From positions 372,001 to 436,000 of the forward strand of contig NZ_JAVSJA010000001.1 in NCBI RefSeq assembly GCF_032027425.1: 64,000 bases of DNA, read 5' to 3'. A program made the translations under genes and the position numbers. The stretch is from Microcystis wesenbergii NRERC-220. GTDB taxonomy: Bacteria > Cyanobacteriota > Cyanobacteriia > Cyanobacteriales > Microcystaceae. The notes beneath the pieces are model-generated. The model was not told where the DNA came from, did no database searches, and worked only from the letters and a program-made list of their open reading frames with translations. This document shows positions 56,401 through 64,000 of the stretch, in pieces. Each line of letters begins with the position of its first letter. The stretch's first letter is position 1.

Positions 56401-57491
56401 ACGTTACGGATACTTAACCCCGGCAGAAAACGCACGGTTCCCTCGAAGGGACTCCGCACTTGCCGGGCCACTTCTCCGGTAAATACGCCACCAGTGTGGA
56501 AGGTACGCATGGTTAACTGAGTCCCCGGTTCCCCGATCGATTGGGCGGCAATAATTCCCACTGCTTCCCCCATATCTACCGGATGACCGTGGGCCAGACT
56601 CCAACCGTAACAGGTTTGACAAACCGAGCGGGCTGCTTCACAGGTTAAGGGGCTGCGGACTTTGATTTTATCGACGAGTAGCCCTAGTTTTTCGGCGGTT
56701 TCGTCATCGATAATCTGGTTGCGTTTGGCGATCACTTCTCCATTGACCACCACATCTTCGGCCAGGGAACGACCTAATAGGCGATCGCTTAAGGGAATTA
56801 ACACGCGATCGCCATCGGTCATGGCGGTTAATTCGATGTAACGATTGGTGCCACAATCGGCCTCGCGGACGATGACATCTTGGGACACATCGACGAGACG
56901 ACGGGTCAGATAACCGGAATCTGCCGTCCGTAGGGCTGTATCGACTAAACCTTTGCGCGCCCCGTAGGAGGAAATAACGTATTCGGTAACGGTCAATCCT
57001 TCCCGGAAGTTAGTCTTAATCGGGAGGTCAATAATTTCCCCCTGGGGATTGGCCATTAATCCCCGCATTCCGACTAACTGACGCACTTGGCTCATATTAC
57101 CCCGCGCCCCGGAGAAAGCCATCATATAGACGGAGTTGAGGGGATCGGTAACTTGGAAGTTGCGAATTACTTCATCTTTAAGCGATTCAGATGTACTATT
57201 CCAAGTGTCAATTACTTTTTGGAAGCGTTCCACTTCGGTGATTTCCCCGCGCACATAACGCTGTTCGGTTTGCCGGATTTCCTGTTCGGCACTTTCGATC
57301 ATTTGTCGTTTAGCTGCCGGTACGGTTAAATCATCCACACTAATGGAAACCCCTGCTTTGGTAGCGAAACGAAAACCGAGGTTTTTCAATTCATCGGCCA
57401 TTTGTGAACAGCGCGCCGAACCGTAGTTTTGGTAGGCCCAAGCGATCAGTTTTTTCAGTTTTCCTTTGTCAACAGTTTGGTTATAAAACAT
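53436..57491 (-). CDS. rpoC2: RNA polymerase subunit beta'' (RpoC2)
   Basis: A 1351-residue subunit, the C-terminal part of beta' split off in cyanobacteria and plastids. The N-terminus [20 protein letters not shown], the trigger-loop region ([35 protein letters not shown]) and the jaw-lobe zinc-site cysteines ([12 protein letters not shown]-like at 286) are visible; the C-terminus is strongly acidic. Two palindromic repeats sit in frame in the sequence-insertion region (see 54763 and 55056). The length slightly exceeds that of relatives. rpoB is the next gene upstream; rpoC1 is not between them. Confidence 0.97.
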   Translation of the reverse strand: MFYNQTVDKGKLKKLIAWAYQNYGSARCSQMADELKNLGFRFATKAGVSISVDDLTVPAAKRQMIESAEQEIRQTEQRYVRGEITEVERFQKVIDTWNSTSESLKDEVIRNFQVTDPLNSVYMMAFSGARGNMSQVRQLVGMRGLMANPQGEIIDLPIKTNFREGLTVTEYVISSYGARKGLVDTALRTADSGYLTRRLVDVSQDVIVREADCGTNRYIELTAMTDGDRVLIPLSDRLLGRSLAEDVVVNGEVIAKRNQIIDDETAEKLGLLVDKIKVRSPLTCEAARSVCQTCYGWSLAHGHPVDMGEAVGIIAAQSIGEPGTQLTMRTFHTGGVFTGEVARQVRSPFEGTVRFLPGLSIRNVRTRHGDERDQVEAPGEIKLTPKDKTKETVTYSLTPGSLLFVTDGATVSEEQLLAEITSDKVQKSTEKATKDVTSDLAGEVLFSQLVPEEKTDRQGNTTRIAQRGGLLWILSGEVYNLPPGAEPVVSNGDQVQVGDVLAETKLVSTNGGLVRLAPNSREIDIVTASVSLDQAEVKVESSAGREQFIIHTVDGQRFLLKTTPGTKVQNHAIVAELIDDRYQTHTGGMIKYVDIEVSKGSRKQGYEITKGGTILWIPEETHEVNKDISLLQVEDGQYVEAGEEVVKDIFCNSSGVVEVIQKNDILREIIVKPGLLFMDLEPESSGIAQEQLIYPGTQLTPEVTIEELRQAEWVETNEGLGLLLRPVQEFTVQDQSTSPTQGSANQEGGRHIELRSVQRIFFKDGERVKSVEGCQLISTQLVLEISSEEPESVSHLTADIELEPIPQGSAKRCEDSDCQRLQLVILESLVLRRDSDSDPLGGNTHTRVLVQDGDEIPPGAVVARTEIQCKETGEIRGIRKGSEAVRRLLIVRTSDEFILPLPFDVAQGKAVAPTVKAGDLVIAETEIAAGVLAPNSGQVLAVEKTATGYEIRLRSARPYRVSAGAILHIDEGDLVQRGDNLVLLVFERSKTGDIIQGLPRIEELLEARKPKEACVLARKPGVCQVEYQDSEIVDIKVVEDDGTISEYPLLGSQNPLVSDNQRIDVGQALTDGQANPHEILEVFFNYYVDSLGSYEAALKALEKTQMFLVDQVQSVYQSQGIDIADKHIEVIVRQMTSKVRIDDGGDTSMLPGELLELRQVETVNEAMSITGGAAAKYTPVLLGITKASLNTDSFISAASFQETTRVLTEAAIEGKSDWLRGLKENVIIGRLIPAGTGFNSHENTAGISDYTPPEEEYNYNNRSYYAPPGGLGLPPRPGFGDSSDDSDMILDDQTARAYAEGDVVDLEDDEMAFLSSRGSSRFSRQPISDRWSEADEEGEEDDFEEDYEEEE
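54763..54788. repeat. In-frame CTTGCCCTGAGCT-type repeat inside rpoC2
   Basis: CCTTGCCCTGAGCTACGTCG followed by AAGGGG. It encodes [11 protein letters not shown] between LPL and PTVKAG without breaking the frame. It is a variant of the unit at 51065. Confidence 0.7.
55056..55083. repeat. Second in-frame palindromic repeat inside rpoC2
   Basis: CGCTTCGCGGATCCCTGCGG followed by GATCGG, a palindromic unit encoding [11 protein letters not shown] within the beta'' insertion region. Neighbouring codons continue in frame. Confidence 0.55.
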
Positions 57492-57700
57492 CTCGATCCG
57501 GGTAACAAGTAAACAGCTATTAGCTATCAGCCATCAGCCATCAGCTATCAGTTAGAAAAGGGAACAGGAAACAGGGAATAGGGAACGGGGAATAGGCAAA
57601 TTTTTACTTTACTGTCCTTTTTTTTGCTTTTTCCTTGAAAATTCTCTCCTGTCTCCTGACTACTGACTCCTGACTTCTCACTGATTACTGATAACTGAAA
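57492..57700. repeat. Repeat-rich gap between rpoB and rpoC2
   Basis: CAGCTATCAGCCATCAG-type variants (57520-57553), GGGAATAGGGAACGGGGAAT repeats (57571-57597), CTCCTGACTACTGAC units and TGATAACTG near the rpoB stop. rpoC1 would be expected here in most cyanobacteria; nothing like it is present. Confidence 0.85.
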
Positions 57701-60700
57701 TTACACTTCCGATTCTTCTTCCTCAAGGTCTTCCGTGGTTAAGGATTCGTAGGTGGGGCGAGAGGGGGCGCGACGACCGACATCGACCATCAGATCCACC
57801 TCCACATCGCGGGAAGTACCATCGGGGGCATTTTCCACCTTATGAACGGCGATATCGAGGCCGAGGGATTGCAATTCTCGCATCAAAACCTTAAAGGATT
57901 CTGGCGTACCCGGGCGGGGAATCGGCTTGCCTTTTACGATCGCATTTAAAGCCTCATTCCGTCCTTGCATATCATCGGATTTTACCGTTAGCAATTCCTG
58001 CAAGGTATAGGCCGCCCCGTAGGCCTCTAGGGCCCAGACTTCCATTTCTCCGAAGCGCTGACCCCCCTGTTGAGCTTTACCGCCCAAGGGTTGCTGAGTA
58101 ACCAAGGAGTAGGGACCGGTAGAACGGGCGTGAATCTTATCATCAACCAGGTGAACCAGTTTTAACATATAGGCCATACCGACGGTAACGGGACGGTCAA
58201 AGGGTTCGCCGGTGCGACCATCGTAGACGGTGACTTTACCGGCGTGTTCTTCCTTGAACACCCAATCGCGATTGGGTTTTTTCGAGGCACTTTCTAGCAA
58301 TCCGTGGACGGTTAAACGGCTGGCTTCCTCCCCGTACATTTCGTCAAAGGGAGTAATCTTAAAGCGCACGCCCAGATTTTCCCCGGCCCAACCCAGTAAA
58401 CATTCAAACACCTGACCGACGTTCATGCGACTGGGAACCCCTAGGGGATTGAGAACGATATCGACGGGGCGACCATCGGGGAGGTAGGGCATATCTTCTA
58501 GGGGCAGAATCCGAGAAATAATCCCTTTATTGCCGTGACGACCCGCCATTTTATCGCCTACTTGGATTTTGCGTTTTTGGGCAACGTAGACCCGCACCAC
58601 CATATTGGCCCCAGGGGGTAATTCATCCCCCTGTTCGCGAGTAAATACCCGCACATCGACTACCCGGCCTTTTTCGCCGTTGGGAACGCGCAGGGAGTTA
58701 TCCCGTACATCCCGTGCCTTTTCGCCGAAAATTGCCCGCAGTAGTTTTTCTTCGGGGGGTTGGTCTGATTCGCCTTTCGGGGTGACTTTCCCCACAAGGA
58801 TATCGCTGGCTTCTACCCAGGCACCGATGCGAATAATACCGCGTTCATCGAGGTTTCGCAGGGCATCTTCACCGACGTTGGGAATTTCCCTGGTGATTTC
58901 CTCTGGTCCTAGCTTAGTTTGACGGGCTTCGATTTCGTATTTTTCGATGTGGATGCTGGTGTAGGTGTCTTGTGCCACCAGTCTTTCACTGATTAAAATC
59001 GCATCTTCGTAGTTATAGCCTTCCCAAGGCATATAGGCGACGAGGATATTCTGTCCGAGGGCGATTTCTCCTCCTTCGGTGGCGGAACCATCGGCGAGGA
59101 TCTGTCCGGGGACAACCTGTTCACCTTGATAGACTAAAGGACGCTGATTTAAGCAGGTATCTTGGTTAGAGCGTTGATATTTCTGAATTTCGTACTCGAT
59201 CTCGCTCTTGCCAAAAATCTCTTTGTCTTCATCCGCCACTTTGATGCGAATCCGGTTAGCATCGACGTAGGAAACGACCCCATTGGTACGGGAAACGATG
59301 ACCATACCGGAGTCGCGAGCGGCCTGTGCTTCCAATCCGGTACCCACAAGGGGACGTTCGGGACGCAGCAGGGGAACCGCTTGTCGTTGCATATTAGAAC
59401 CCATGAGGGCGCGGTTAGCGTCGTCGTGTTCGAGGAAGGGAATCAGGGAAGTGGCCACCGAGACAATTTGGACGGGGGAAACGCAAACGTAGTCCACTTG
59501 TTCGGGGGAAGTGGTGGAGAATTCCTGCCGATAGCGCACGGGGATAGTTTCGCCGAGGATATAACCATTTTCATCGGTGGCCACGTCTCCCGGTGCTACC
59601 CGCAGATCGTCTTCTTCGTCGGCGGTGAGGTATTTAACGGGGAGATCGTAGCGGACTCGGCCATTTTCCACCGCGTAACAGGGGGTTTCAATAAAACCGT
59701 AGTCGTTGACGCGAGCGTAGGTGGCGAGGGACCCGATTAAGCCGGCGTTGGGACCTTCTGGGGTTTCCACCGGACAAATGCGACCGTGGTGGGAGGGGTG
59801 GATGTCGCGCACGGCAAAACCGGCCCGTTCCCGGGTGAGACCGCCGGGTCCAAGGGCGGAAATGCGGCGTTTATGGGTCAATTCCGCTAGGGGGTTGGTT
59901 TGATCCATAAACTGGGAGAGTTGCGAGGAACCAAAGAATTCTTTAATCGCCGCTACTAGGGGTTTCGGGTTGACTAGGGAAGCGGGGGTGAGGTTTTGGG
60001 ATTCGCTGACGGTCATCCGTTCCCGAATGATTCTTTCTAAGCGGTTTAAACCCACTCGCACTTGGTTTTGTAGCAGTTCACCCACGGAACGGACGCGACG
60101 GTTGCCGAGGTGGTCGATGTCGTCGGTGTTGCCGATGTCAAATTCGAGGTTAATTAGGTAGTCGATCGCCGCTAAGATGTCGATGGTGGTGAGAACGCGC
60201 TGGTTATCGGGGACGTTGAGGCGTAGTTTTTTGTTGAGTTTATAACGACCAACGCGCCCGAGATCGTAGCGTTTATTGTCAAAAAAACGCGATTCGAGCA
60301 GTTGTTGTCCGCCAGTGACGGTGGGAGGTTCCCCGGGTCGTAGTTTGCGGTACAGGTCGAGGAGTGCCTCTTCTTCGCTGGGATTGCCTTCTTTGTCGAG
60401 GGTTTTTTGGTAGAATTCGGGATGGCGTAGGGAGTCAAAGATTTCGTTATCGCTCAATCCGATCGCTTTCAGGAGAACTTGGGCGGATAATTTGCGGGTT
60501 TTGTCGATTCTGACCCAGACTAAGCCGTTTTTGTCGGTTTCAAATTTTAACCAAGCTCCTCGATTGGGAATCAGGGAAGCGGAGTAGGTGCGGCGACCGT
60601 TTTTGTCGATTTCGGCTTTGTAGTAAACACCGGGAGAACGGACGATCTGATTGACGATGACCCGTTCGGCCCCGTTAATGATAAAGGTTCCCCGTTCGGT

Positions 60701-61012
60701 CATCAGGGGTAAATCGCCGATAAAGACTTCCTGTTCGATGTTTTCTCCGGTTTCTTTGTTGATTAAACGGGTGGGAACGTACATCTGAACGGAATAGCTG
60801 CTATCGCGTCGTTTGGCCTCATCGACGTTGTATTTCGGTTCTTTGAGTCTGTAGTCCTGGCCGAGGAAATGTAGTTCTAATTTACCTGTATAGTCGCTGA
60901 TGGGGGAAAAGCTGTTCAGTTCCTCGATTAGTCCTTCTTCCAAAAACCACCGAAAACTGGAGTGTTGGATTTCGATGAGGTCGGGTAAGAGGTTAAAGGT
61001 AAGATTGTTCAT
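57701..61012 (-). CDS. rpoB: RNA polymerase subunit beta
   Basis: A 1103-residue beta subunit from the ATG at 61012 ([20 protein letters not shown]), matching the cyanobacterial N-terminus; a GTG at 61036 would add eight residues. Family motifs are all visible: rifampicin pocket [20 protein letters not shown] with [13 protein letters not shown], then [36 protein letters not shown], and the C-terminal [20 protein letters not shown]. It is transcribed with rpoC2, with a 209-bp repeat-rich gap between. Confidence 0.98.
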   Translation of the reverse strand: MNNLTFNLLPDLIEIQHSSFRWFLEEGLIEELNSFSPISDYTGKLELHFLGQDYRLKEPKYNVDEAKRRDSSYSVQMYVPTRLINKETGENIEQEVFIGDLPLMTERGTFIINGAERVIVNQIVRSPGVYYKAEIDKNGRRTYSASLIPNRGAWLKFETDKNGLVWVRIDKTRKLSAQVLLKAIGLSDNEIFDSLRHPEFYQKTLDKEGNPSEEEALLDLYRKLRPGEPPTVTGGQQLLESRFFDNKRYDLGRVGRYKLNKKLRLNVPDNQRVLTTIDILAAIDYLINLEFDIGNTDDIDHLGNRRVRSVGELLQNQVRVGLNRLERIIRERMTVSESQNLTPASLVNPKPLVAAIKEFFGSSQLSQFMDQTNPLAELTHKRRISALGPGGLTRERAGFAVRDIHPSHHGRICPVETPEGPNAGLIGSLATYARVNDYGFIETPCYAVENGRVRYDLPVKYLTADEEDDLRVAPGDVATDENGYILGETIPVRYRQEFSTTSPEQVDYVCVSPVQIVSVATSLIPFLEHDDANRALMGSNMQRQAVPLLRPERPLVGTGLEAQAARDSGMVIVSRTNGVVSYVDANRIRIKVADEDKEIFGKSEIEYEIQKYQRSNQDTCLNQRPLVYQGEQVVPGQILADGSATEGGEIALGQNILVAYMPWEGYNYEDAILISERLVAQDTYTSIHIEKYEIEARQTKLGPEEITREIPNVGEDALRNLDERGIIRIGAWVEASDILVGKVTPKGESDQPPEEKLLRAIFGEKARDVRDNSLRVPNGEKGRVVDVRVFTREQGDELPPGANMVVRVYVAQKRKIQVGDKMAGRHGNKGIISRILPLEDMPYLPDGRPVDIVLNPLGVPSRMNVGQVFECLLGWAGENLGVRFKITPFDEMYGEEASRLTVHGLLESASKKPNRDWVFKEEHAGKVTVYDGRTGEPFDRPVTVGMAYMLKLVHLVDDKIHARSTGPYSLVTQQPLGGKAQQGGQRFGEMEVWALEAYGAAYTLQELLTVKSDDMQGRNEALNAIVKGKPIPRPGTPESFKVLMRELQSLGLDIAVHKVENAPDGTSRDVEVDLMVDVGRRAPSRPTYESLTTEDLEEEESEV

Positions 61013-61074
61013 AATGGTTACAAGGGCTGATGACACGATAGCGACGGTCGGATATCAGTGAGCGGTGAGGGGTT

Positions 61075-61105
61075 GGGCTTCGGCCGTGAGCTCAGCCGAA
61101 CGGTG
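61075..61105. repeat. GGCCGTGAGCTCAGCCGAAC module upstream of rpoB
   Basis: CTTCGGCCGTGAGCTCAGCC followed by GAACGG, the same module as at 5360, 31165 and 53237. It lies 65-90 nt before the rpoB start, inside the probable leader, with GGGGAGTAGGGGAGTG repeats around it. Confidence 0.7.
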
Positions 61106-61190
61106 TGGGGGAGTAGGGGAGTGCCAGAGCGGGGAGAATAAATAAAAGCTGTCTCCTTTCTCCTTTCTCCTGTCTAATAAACTATGTTTT

Positions 61191-61970
61191 TTAACTGGGG
61201 AGTTGAAATAAGTGGCGGGCGTTGTGGGTGGTTTGTTCGGCTAGGGTTTCGACCGGATAGCCGCGCAGACGGGCGACGGTTTCGGCCACGTGGAAGACGA
61301 AGGAGGGTTCACAGGGTTTACCGCGGTGGGGATTGGGGGAGAGAAAGGGGCAATCGGTTTCGATCAGTAGGCGATCGCTGGGGACGATTTGGGCGGCAGC
61401 TTGCACGGTTTTACTGTTTTTGAAGGTGACGATGCCGCTAAAGCTGATGTAAAAACCCAAATCTAAAAACCATTGAGTTTCTTCGGGGTTGCCCGTCCAG
61501 CAGTGCATCACGCCGCGAATTTTGCCCACTTGTTGCCGAAAGGCGCTGATTTCCTCCCGCATGACCAGGGCCGCATCTCGACAATGGATAATCACGGGTT
61601 TATCGAGACGATGGGCGATTTCTAATTGCGTCCAAAAGACCTGTTTTTGCTGCTCTTGATTATCCGCTTTATAGAAGTCTAAACCCATTTCCCCGATCGC
61701 CACGACGCGCCGATCAGATCGGGCTAGGGATTCGATCTGATCGGCACTATTGTCTCGCCATTTTTGGGCATCTAGGGGATGTAAACCGACGGCGAAGGAA
61801 ATTTCCTCGAATTGATCAGCAATGGCTTTAATCGATGCAAACTCCTCCGGTTCGACACAGGAGTGAACCAGATGAACGACTCCCACACTTCGCCAACGTT
61901 CGGAGATAGCGGGCAAGTCGGCTTGCAAAACGTCAAAGTTCAAATGAACGTGCGTATCTATTAATTGCAT
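61191..61970 (-). CDS. tatD: TatD-family metal-dependent hydrolase
   Basis: A 259-residue amidohydrolase-fold protein. Metal ligands: DTHVHLNFD at residues 5-13, GEMGLDFYK near 92, VIHCRDAA near 125, HCWTG near 150, and [15 protein letters not shown] near 200. The TatD family has 3'-5' exonuclease and DNase activity in E. coli and yeast. It lies directly upstream of rpoB in the same direction, as in Synechocystis, and is followed by a gap with the module at 61075. Confidence 0.93.
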   Translation of the reverse strand: MQLIDTHVHLNFDVLQADLPAISERWRSVGVVHLVHSCVEPEEFASIKAIADQFEEISFAVGLHPLDAQKWRDNSADQIESLARSDRRVVAIGEMGLDFYKADNQEQQKQVFWTQLEIAHRLDKPVIIHCRDAALVMREEISAFRQQVGKIRGVMHCWTGNPEETQWFLDLGFYISFSGIVTFKNSKTVQAAAQIVPSDRLLIETDCPFLSPNPHRGKPCEPSFVFHVAETVARLRGYPVETLAEQTTHNARHLFQLPS

Positions 61971-62020
61971 CGACCCCCGATCGCTTGTTGCGTCTGTCCT
62001 GATTACAGCTTACTTGTTTC

Positions 62021-62314
62021 TTAGGAAGCTTGGCTAACTTTTTGCAAAGCTTTGGCTAAACCAGCTTTTTTTCTAGCGCCGTTGTTCCGGTGCAAGACGT
62101 TGCGCTTGACGGCTTTATCGATTTTACTGTAAGCTTCCGATAGAGCTTGTTGGGCGCTTTCTAGCCCTTCTGGGCTGGGGTTGGCTCCGTAGGCCGAGAC
62201 AGCGACAAGACATTTTTTGATCAGGGTTCTTACGGCTGACTTGTACGCTTTGTTGCGGAGACGATTTCTTTCGGAGATTTGGACTCGTTTGAGTGCAGAC
62301 TTTGTATTAGCCAC
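62021..62314 (-). CDS. rpsT: 30S ribosomal protein S20
   Basis: A 97-residue basic protein: [20 protein letters not shown] at the start and the C-terminal [20 protein letters not shown] are the S20 signature. It binds 16S rRNA in early 30S assembly. It is 50 nt upstream of tatD, in the same direction; rpsT-tatD-rpoB-rpoC2 look like one region and perhaps one long transcript. Confidence 0.96.
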   Translation of the reverse strand: MANTKSALKRVQISERNRLRNKAYKSAVRTLIKKCLVAVSAYGANPSPEGLESAQQALSEAYSKIDKAVKRNVLHRNNGARKKAGLAKALQKVSQAS

Positions 62315-62847
62315 AGTCGTTTCTTGTTCTCAATACTGGTATGGTTAATCGGGACACAGACAAACCATAATAACAGATTTGTGCTATTTGTTGCAAGAGT
62401 TTTCAGGACAAGATTGGGGCAACCCCAGAGACGGGGAAGGATTGCGGGTTAAAGGGACTGCCACACCTGAATTCAGGTTAAGGCGATTTTGCCATGACCG
62501 TGCCGATAACTAGGGTTTGCGGCAAAAAGTTTTTCGTGGGGACAGGGTGTGGCCCCCCCAACCCCCCCGACATCGGGGGGGTGGGGTGTAGGGTGTAGGG
62601 TTTTACCGATTTTGAGGAGGTCAATTACCTAATTTTCAGGGAAAAAGTCCCGGAATTTTCCCCCCGATCACTCCCATATCTGGTACTTTTTGATTGACAA
62701 AAGGTCTAAAAGTGTTACCCAACAAGGTTTTCAGATTTATTCAGCAAACCCTAACTAATCGCCAAACTTGTCCTAAGGGGCTAAAGTGTGCTATAAGCAG
62801 TCAGACCCTGCCCTGGTCTTTATTCTTCCCGATTAGGTAAATTACTG
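62315..62847. other. 533-bp region between rpsT and gmd, no gene seen
   Basis: It holds the rpsT promoter and leader and, further right, a C/G-rich hairpin (CCCCCCCGACATCGGGGGGG, 62561-62580) that is nearly self-complementary. GTGTAGGGTGTAGGG repeats follow. The gmd upstream region has TTGACAAAAGG at 62694 with no clear -10 at the right distance. Nothing protein-like is seen. Confidence 0.6.
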
Positions 62848-63930
62848 ATGACTCAACCGAAACGCGCCCTGATTACTGGCATCACCGGTCAAGATGGTTC
62901 CTATCTGAGCGAATTATTATTAGAAAAAGGTTACGAAGTCCACGGTATCATCCGTCGTACTTCAACTTTTAACACCGATCGCATTGATCATATCTACACT
63001 GACCCCCACCAGCCCGATACTAAATTATTTCTTCATTATGGCGACCTCACCGACGGGACGACCCTGCGGCGTATCCTTGAACAAGTGCAACCGGTAGAAG
63101 TGTATAATTTAGGGGCCCAATCCCATGTGCGGGTTAGTTTTGATGCCCCGGAATACACCGTTGATGCTGTGGGGGTGGGGGTCTTAAGATTACTAGAAGC
63201 AATTCGGGATTACCAAAAAAGAACCGGCATCGAAGTGCGTTTCTATCAAGCAGGTTCCTCGGAAATGTTCGGGAAAGTCATGGAAGTTCCCCAAAAAGAA
63301 ACCACGCCATTTTATCCCCGCAGTCCCTACGCTTGTGCGAAAGTTTACGGTCACTGGCAAACAATCAACTATCGGGAATCCTACGACTTATTTGCCTGTA
63401 ACGGCATTTTATTTAACCATGAATCCCCCCGGCGTGGAGAAACTTTTGTCACGCGCAAAATTACCCGCGCCTTGGCCCGAATTATTGCCGGACAACAGAA
63501 AAAACTCTATTTAGGAAATCTTGATTCTAAACGGGATTGGGGTTATGCTAAGGATTATGTGCGGGCGATGTGGTTAATGTTACAACAGGAAGAACCGGAT
63601 GATTATGTGGTGGCGACCAATGAAACCTATTCTATCCGGGAGTTTCTCGATATTTCTTTCCAATACGTTAATTTAAATTGGCAGGATTATGTGGAGTTTG
63701 ATGAACGTTATTTGCGTCCAGCGGAAGTGGATTTATTAATAGGAGATTCCACAAAAGCCAGGGAGAAATTAGGCTGGCAGCCGTCGGTAACGTTCGAGGG
63801 ACTGGTAAAATTAATGGTAGATGCGGATTTAGCGGCTTTGGGGATTAATCTTAATAACGGTGGTGATAGCGGACAGTTATTAAAAGATTTGGCTTATCTT
63901 CGCAATCGTTCCTTAATTGCCGTCGATTAA
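62848..63930 (+). CDS. gmd: GDP-mannose 4,6-dehydratase
   Basis: A 360-residue short-chain dehydrogenase making GDP-4-keto-6-deoxymannose, the first step to GDP-fucose or related sugars for surface polysaccharides. The NADP-binding [14 protein letters not shown] is at residue ~11, catalytic Thr/Glu in [10 protein letters not shown] near 137, YACAK (Tyr-x3-Lys) near 155, and [15 protein letters not shown] near 228. Full length. The following gene (a GDP-fucose synthase in many clusters) would lie beyond the right edge. Confidence 0.96.
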   Translation: MTQPKRALITGITGQDGSYLSELLLEKGYEVHGIIRRTSTFNTDRIDHIYTDPHQPDTKLFLHYGDLTDGTTLRRILEQVQPVEVYNLGAQSHVRVSFDAPEYTVDAVGVGVLRLLEAIRDYQKRTGIEVRFYQAGSSEMFGKVMEVPQKETTPFYPRSPYACAKVYGHWQTINYRESYDLFACNGILFNHESPRRGETFVTRKITRALARIIAGQQKKLYLGNLDSKRDWGYAKDYVRAMWLMLQQEEPDDYVVATNETYSIREFLDISFQYVNLNWQDYVEFDERYLRPAEVDLLIGDSTKAREKLGWQPSVTFEGLVKLMVDADLAALGINLNNGGDSGQLLKDLAYLRNRSLIAVD

Positions 63931-64000
63931 AAAGTCGGGTGGTTTAGGGAAGCGCAACCCAACCCCCGTCTTGATCCATCGCCATTTTTACCTGACTTTT

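Noticed and set aside
59162-59740. 192-residue plus-strand frame opposite rpoB
   Set aside because: It lies wholly within rpoB on the other strand and shows no family motif; antisense shadow of a conserved gene.

Overview
The window reads as chromosomal DNA of a unicellular cyanobacterium, most likely Microcystis or a close relative. The evidence is cyanobacterial marker genes (ftrV, ycf51, PSRP-3/ycf65, GuaB3, DUF760, a PedR-like regulator, split RNA polymerase subunits), frequent GCGATCGC (HIP1) octamers, and very abundant heptameric repeats (TTATCAG and CCCCACA types) plus small non-autonomous elements in almost every intergenic gap. No intact transposase gene was found.

Layout. 0-20.9 kb is mostly housekeeping: the 3' end of a YvcK-like gene, an ABC ATPase (LivF-like), a ferredoxin, a glycosyltransferase, tyrS, ftrV, carB, a TldD peptidase, a membrane Ser/Thr kinase preceded by a strongly paired element, an IscA-like protein, mraY, DUF3134, a Nudix enzyme, PSRP-3, atpB-atpC and a ClpC-like AAA+ protein with a shortened middle domain. 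20.9-24.9 kb is accessory: a HigB-like toxin pseudogene broken by two perfect palindromes, an intact HigA-like antitoxin, a DUF6883-DUF4926 pair, a PEP-CTERM protein and a DUF4351/Rpn-like protein. 24.9-30.9 kb holds a LivM-like permease, mntP, queC and queE (separated by a retropepsin-like/105-aa gene pair), ycf51 and a GldA-like dehydrogenase.

30.9-35.7 kb is a second accessory patch: a HigB toxin interrupted by a ~140-bp element, an antitoxin without its HTH half, gene remnants, and then an 86-aa unknown gene followed by a complete GH31 protein that closely resembles eukaryotic alpha-1,4-glucan lyases. 35.7-46 kb holds a HetZ-related protein, a 21-copy heptamer array, a small gene coupled to an FeS-type photolyase/cryptochrome, an LRAT-domain protein with a PspA-like tail, GuaB3, DUF760, an HTTM-DUF393 membrane protein, a beta-propeller lipoprotein next to a PedR-like regulator, and hisA. 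46-52 kb is a type I secretion locus (PpiC-like isomerase, ABC exporter with cNMP-binding and inactive C39 domains, HlyD adaptor). 52-62.3 kb has tRNA-Ser, a plastid-type GNAT, tRNA-Pro, rpoC2, rpoB (no rpoC1 between them), tatD and rpsT. The right end is gmd (GDP-mannose 4,6-dehydratase).

Three themes stand out. The first is the glucan lyase locus, the best candidate for unusual biology because it would convert glycogen to 1,5-anhydrofructose. The second is repeated decay of toxin-antitoxin loci by small palindromic or terminal-inverted-repeat elements, which elsewhere are tolerated in frame inside rpoC2 and a secretion gene. The third is several uncharacterised small gene pairs with tight or overlapping junctions. 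All calls are from reading the sequence; no database search was run.
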